Shown here piece by piece: positions 6,671 through 7,513 of a stretch of DNA of 7,513 nucleotides. Below the pieces are notes generated by a model. It did no database searches, was not told where the DNA came from, and saw nothing but the letters and a program-made list of their open reading frames with translations. The stretch comes from CAYGZL01 sp964354345. Lineage in GTDB: Bacteria; Chloroflexota; Anaerolineae; Anaerolineales; UBA4823. Numbering within the stretch: position 1 is the stretch's first letter; each line of letters starts with the position of its first letter. The position numbers and the translations under genes are program-made. Location: contig CAYGZL010000011.1 in assembly GCA_964354345.1 (NCBI GenBank), positions 1 to 7,513 on the forward strand, written 5' to 3'.

Positions 6671-7513
6671 CTAAGGCACCCAACGGACGTAAACTGGGCT
6701 GGGAGAGATATAGAGTGTTGCCGCGAATGGAAGCGTATTGCCATACACATCCAACACGGTATAGGGTGTGCCGGTAATATTGTATGGGTGGACCTGACCA
6801 TCCTTCGACCAAAGCACCCACACTCGCCGCTGCGGGGTCGTAAACTCAAAGCCCTGCACTCCTGGCTGACTGACATCCTTCGAGTAGGTGGCTCCGGCCA
6901 ATTCCCGATTGCTTTGGACGTAAGCCGTATAAGCCGGCACAACCACACCGCCTGGCAGCAGTCCGGATTTACACCAATCTCCATACAGATCATACCAGAT
7001 GTGGGTACGCAGCCCCAGAACAAGCGCCTCTGCATAAGAAGAAGCCAGGCGCTCTGCTTTGGTGGTCTCAAATTGTGCATCGCAGGTATCATTCCAGCAC
7101 AACAGAGATGTTTCACTGTTAATATAATATTTCCCACTCAAATTATATTTCGCGGCGACGCTCTGGAGGAACTCCAGCTTGGCGCGCGTGGCCGACATAC
7201 CCGTGTCAGAGGCGCCCCATTTCGGGACTCCATAGGTCTTATTATTGAAGTAAAAATCATAGGCATGGAAGCTGATCCCGTCGAAGTTATTTCCACCTTC
7301 ATTGCGTAAAATGCCTTCGAAGAATTTACCGTGTACACAGCTACCTGCCGGGGGGTTATCGGGAGGACACTCCAACATCAATCCACCGATTAATACCTGA
7401 GCCTCCCCATCCGAGGACTTGATCGCGGGATAGACAGATTTAAGCATTTCGGCATAGTAACCGCCGCCGTAATATGGATCTTTGTCATCGCCCCAACAAC
7501 CAAAGGGCCAATC
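6671..7513 (-). CDS. Secreted-type glycoside hydrolase, clan-A-like barrel, C-terminal part
   Basis: The frame is open from the window edge to TAG at 6673-6671, giving 280 residues; the N-terminal part, including any signal peptide, is outside. Visible features fit a (beta/alpha)8 glycosidase followed by a C-terminal beta-sandwich. DWPFG at the edge would suit the residues after an acid/base Asn-Glu-Pro. VLIGGLML (40-47) and FDGISFHAYDFY (77-88) look like barrel strands, and KYYINSET (128-135) presents E134 as candidate nucleophile, followed by HIWYDLYGDW (171-180). From about 205 the sequence turns beta-rich (GVQGFEF, RRVWVLWSKDG, PYTVLDVYGNTL, SPVYVRWVP). Six cysteines (6, 48, 59, 139, 144, 181) fit an extracytoplasmic protein with disulfides. 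The exact GH family and substrate cannot be told. It is not functionally tied to the cas genes. Confidence 0.7.
   Translation of the reverse strand, partial: DWPFGCWGDDKDPYYGGGYYAEMLKSVYPAIKSSDGEAQVLIGGLMLECPPDNPPAGSCVHGKFFEGILRNEGGNNFDGISFHAYDFYFNNKTYGVPKWGASDTGMSATRAKLEFLQSVAAKYNLSGKYYINSETSLLCWNDTCDAQFETTKAERLASSYAEALVLGLRTHIWYDLYGDWCKSGLLPGGVVVPAYTAYVQSNRELAGATYSKDVSQPGVQGFEFTTPQRRVWVLWSKDGQVHPYNITGTPYTVLDVYGNTLPFAATLYISPSPVYVRWVP

Noticed and set aside
6630..6671. Rho-independent terminator after the glycosidase gene
   Set aside because: Possible stem has an 18-nt loop and no following T-run.
6586..7137. 183-codon minus-strand frame overlapping the glycosidase
   Set aside because: Out-of-frame shadow; the overlapping frame has barrel-like strands, a candidate catalytic Glu and stays open to the window edge.
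1..7513. CRISPR array or leader within the window
   Set aside because: No direct repeats of 28-29 bp at spacer-like intervals were seen on reading; only the short promoter repeats recur.

Overview
The window carries the 5' part of a type I-E CRISPR-Cas operon read entirely on the minus strand, behind the 3' end of an unrelated secreted-type glycoside hydrolase gene on the same strand. The host looks like a mesophilic, moderate-GC bacterium. The style of the proteins (a WYL regulator heading a compact I-E operon, next to a polysaccharide-active enzyme) suggests a Chloroflexota/Anaerolineae-like organism, but that is an impression from sequence style, not a proven assignment.

Layout from right to left, which is the direction of transcription. 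7513-6671: C-terminal 280 residues of a (beta/alpha)8-type glycoside hydrolase, with its 5' end outside the window. 6670-6421: a 250-bp intergenic region with an extended -10 promoter (6538-6546), two CAGGTAAT repeats just upstream of it, and three copies of AATSSATAGT just downstream. 6420-5449: an HTH-WYL-WCX transcription regulator. 5459-2748: cas3 (HD nuclease plus DExH helicase), overlapping the regulator by 11 bp. 2745-1204: cse1 (casA, large subunit). 1190-681: cse2 (casB, small subunit). 636-1: cas7 (cse4/casC backbone), cut by the window edge after 212 codons. cas5, cas6, cas1, cas2 and the CRISPR array, if present, lie to the left outside the window; no array is visible here.

The genes form one functional set. 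Cse1, Cse2 and Cas7 are subunits of the Cascade interference complex, and Cas3 is the nuclease-helicase it recruits to degrade target DNA. The WYL protein is translationally linked to cas3 and preceded by operator-like repeats, so it is the obvious candidate for an autoregulator of the whole operon. Start signals strengthen along the operon: cas3 has a GTG with no visible Shine-Dalgarno, cse1 a GTG with a strong one, cse2 and cas7 an ATG with strong ones. This matches the rising copy number of the products in Cascade. No frameshift or broken motif was found in any cas gene.

The system is a recognisable I-E module, not a new effector class. The least-described part is its control region: the phased repeats around the WYL promoter and a matching half-site in the cse2-cas7 gap.
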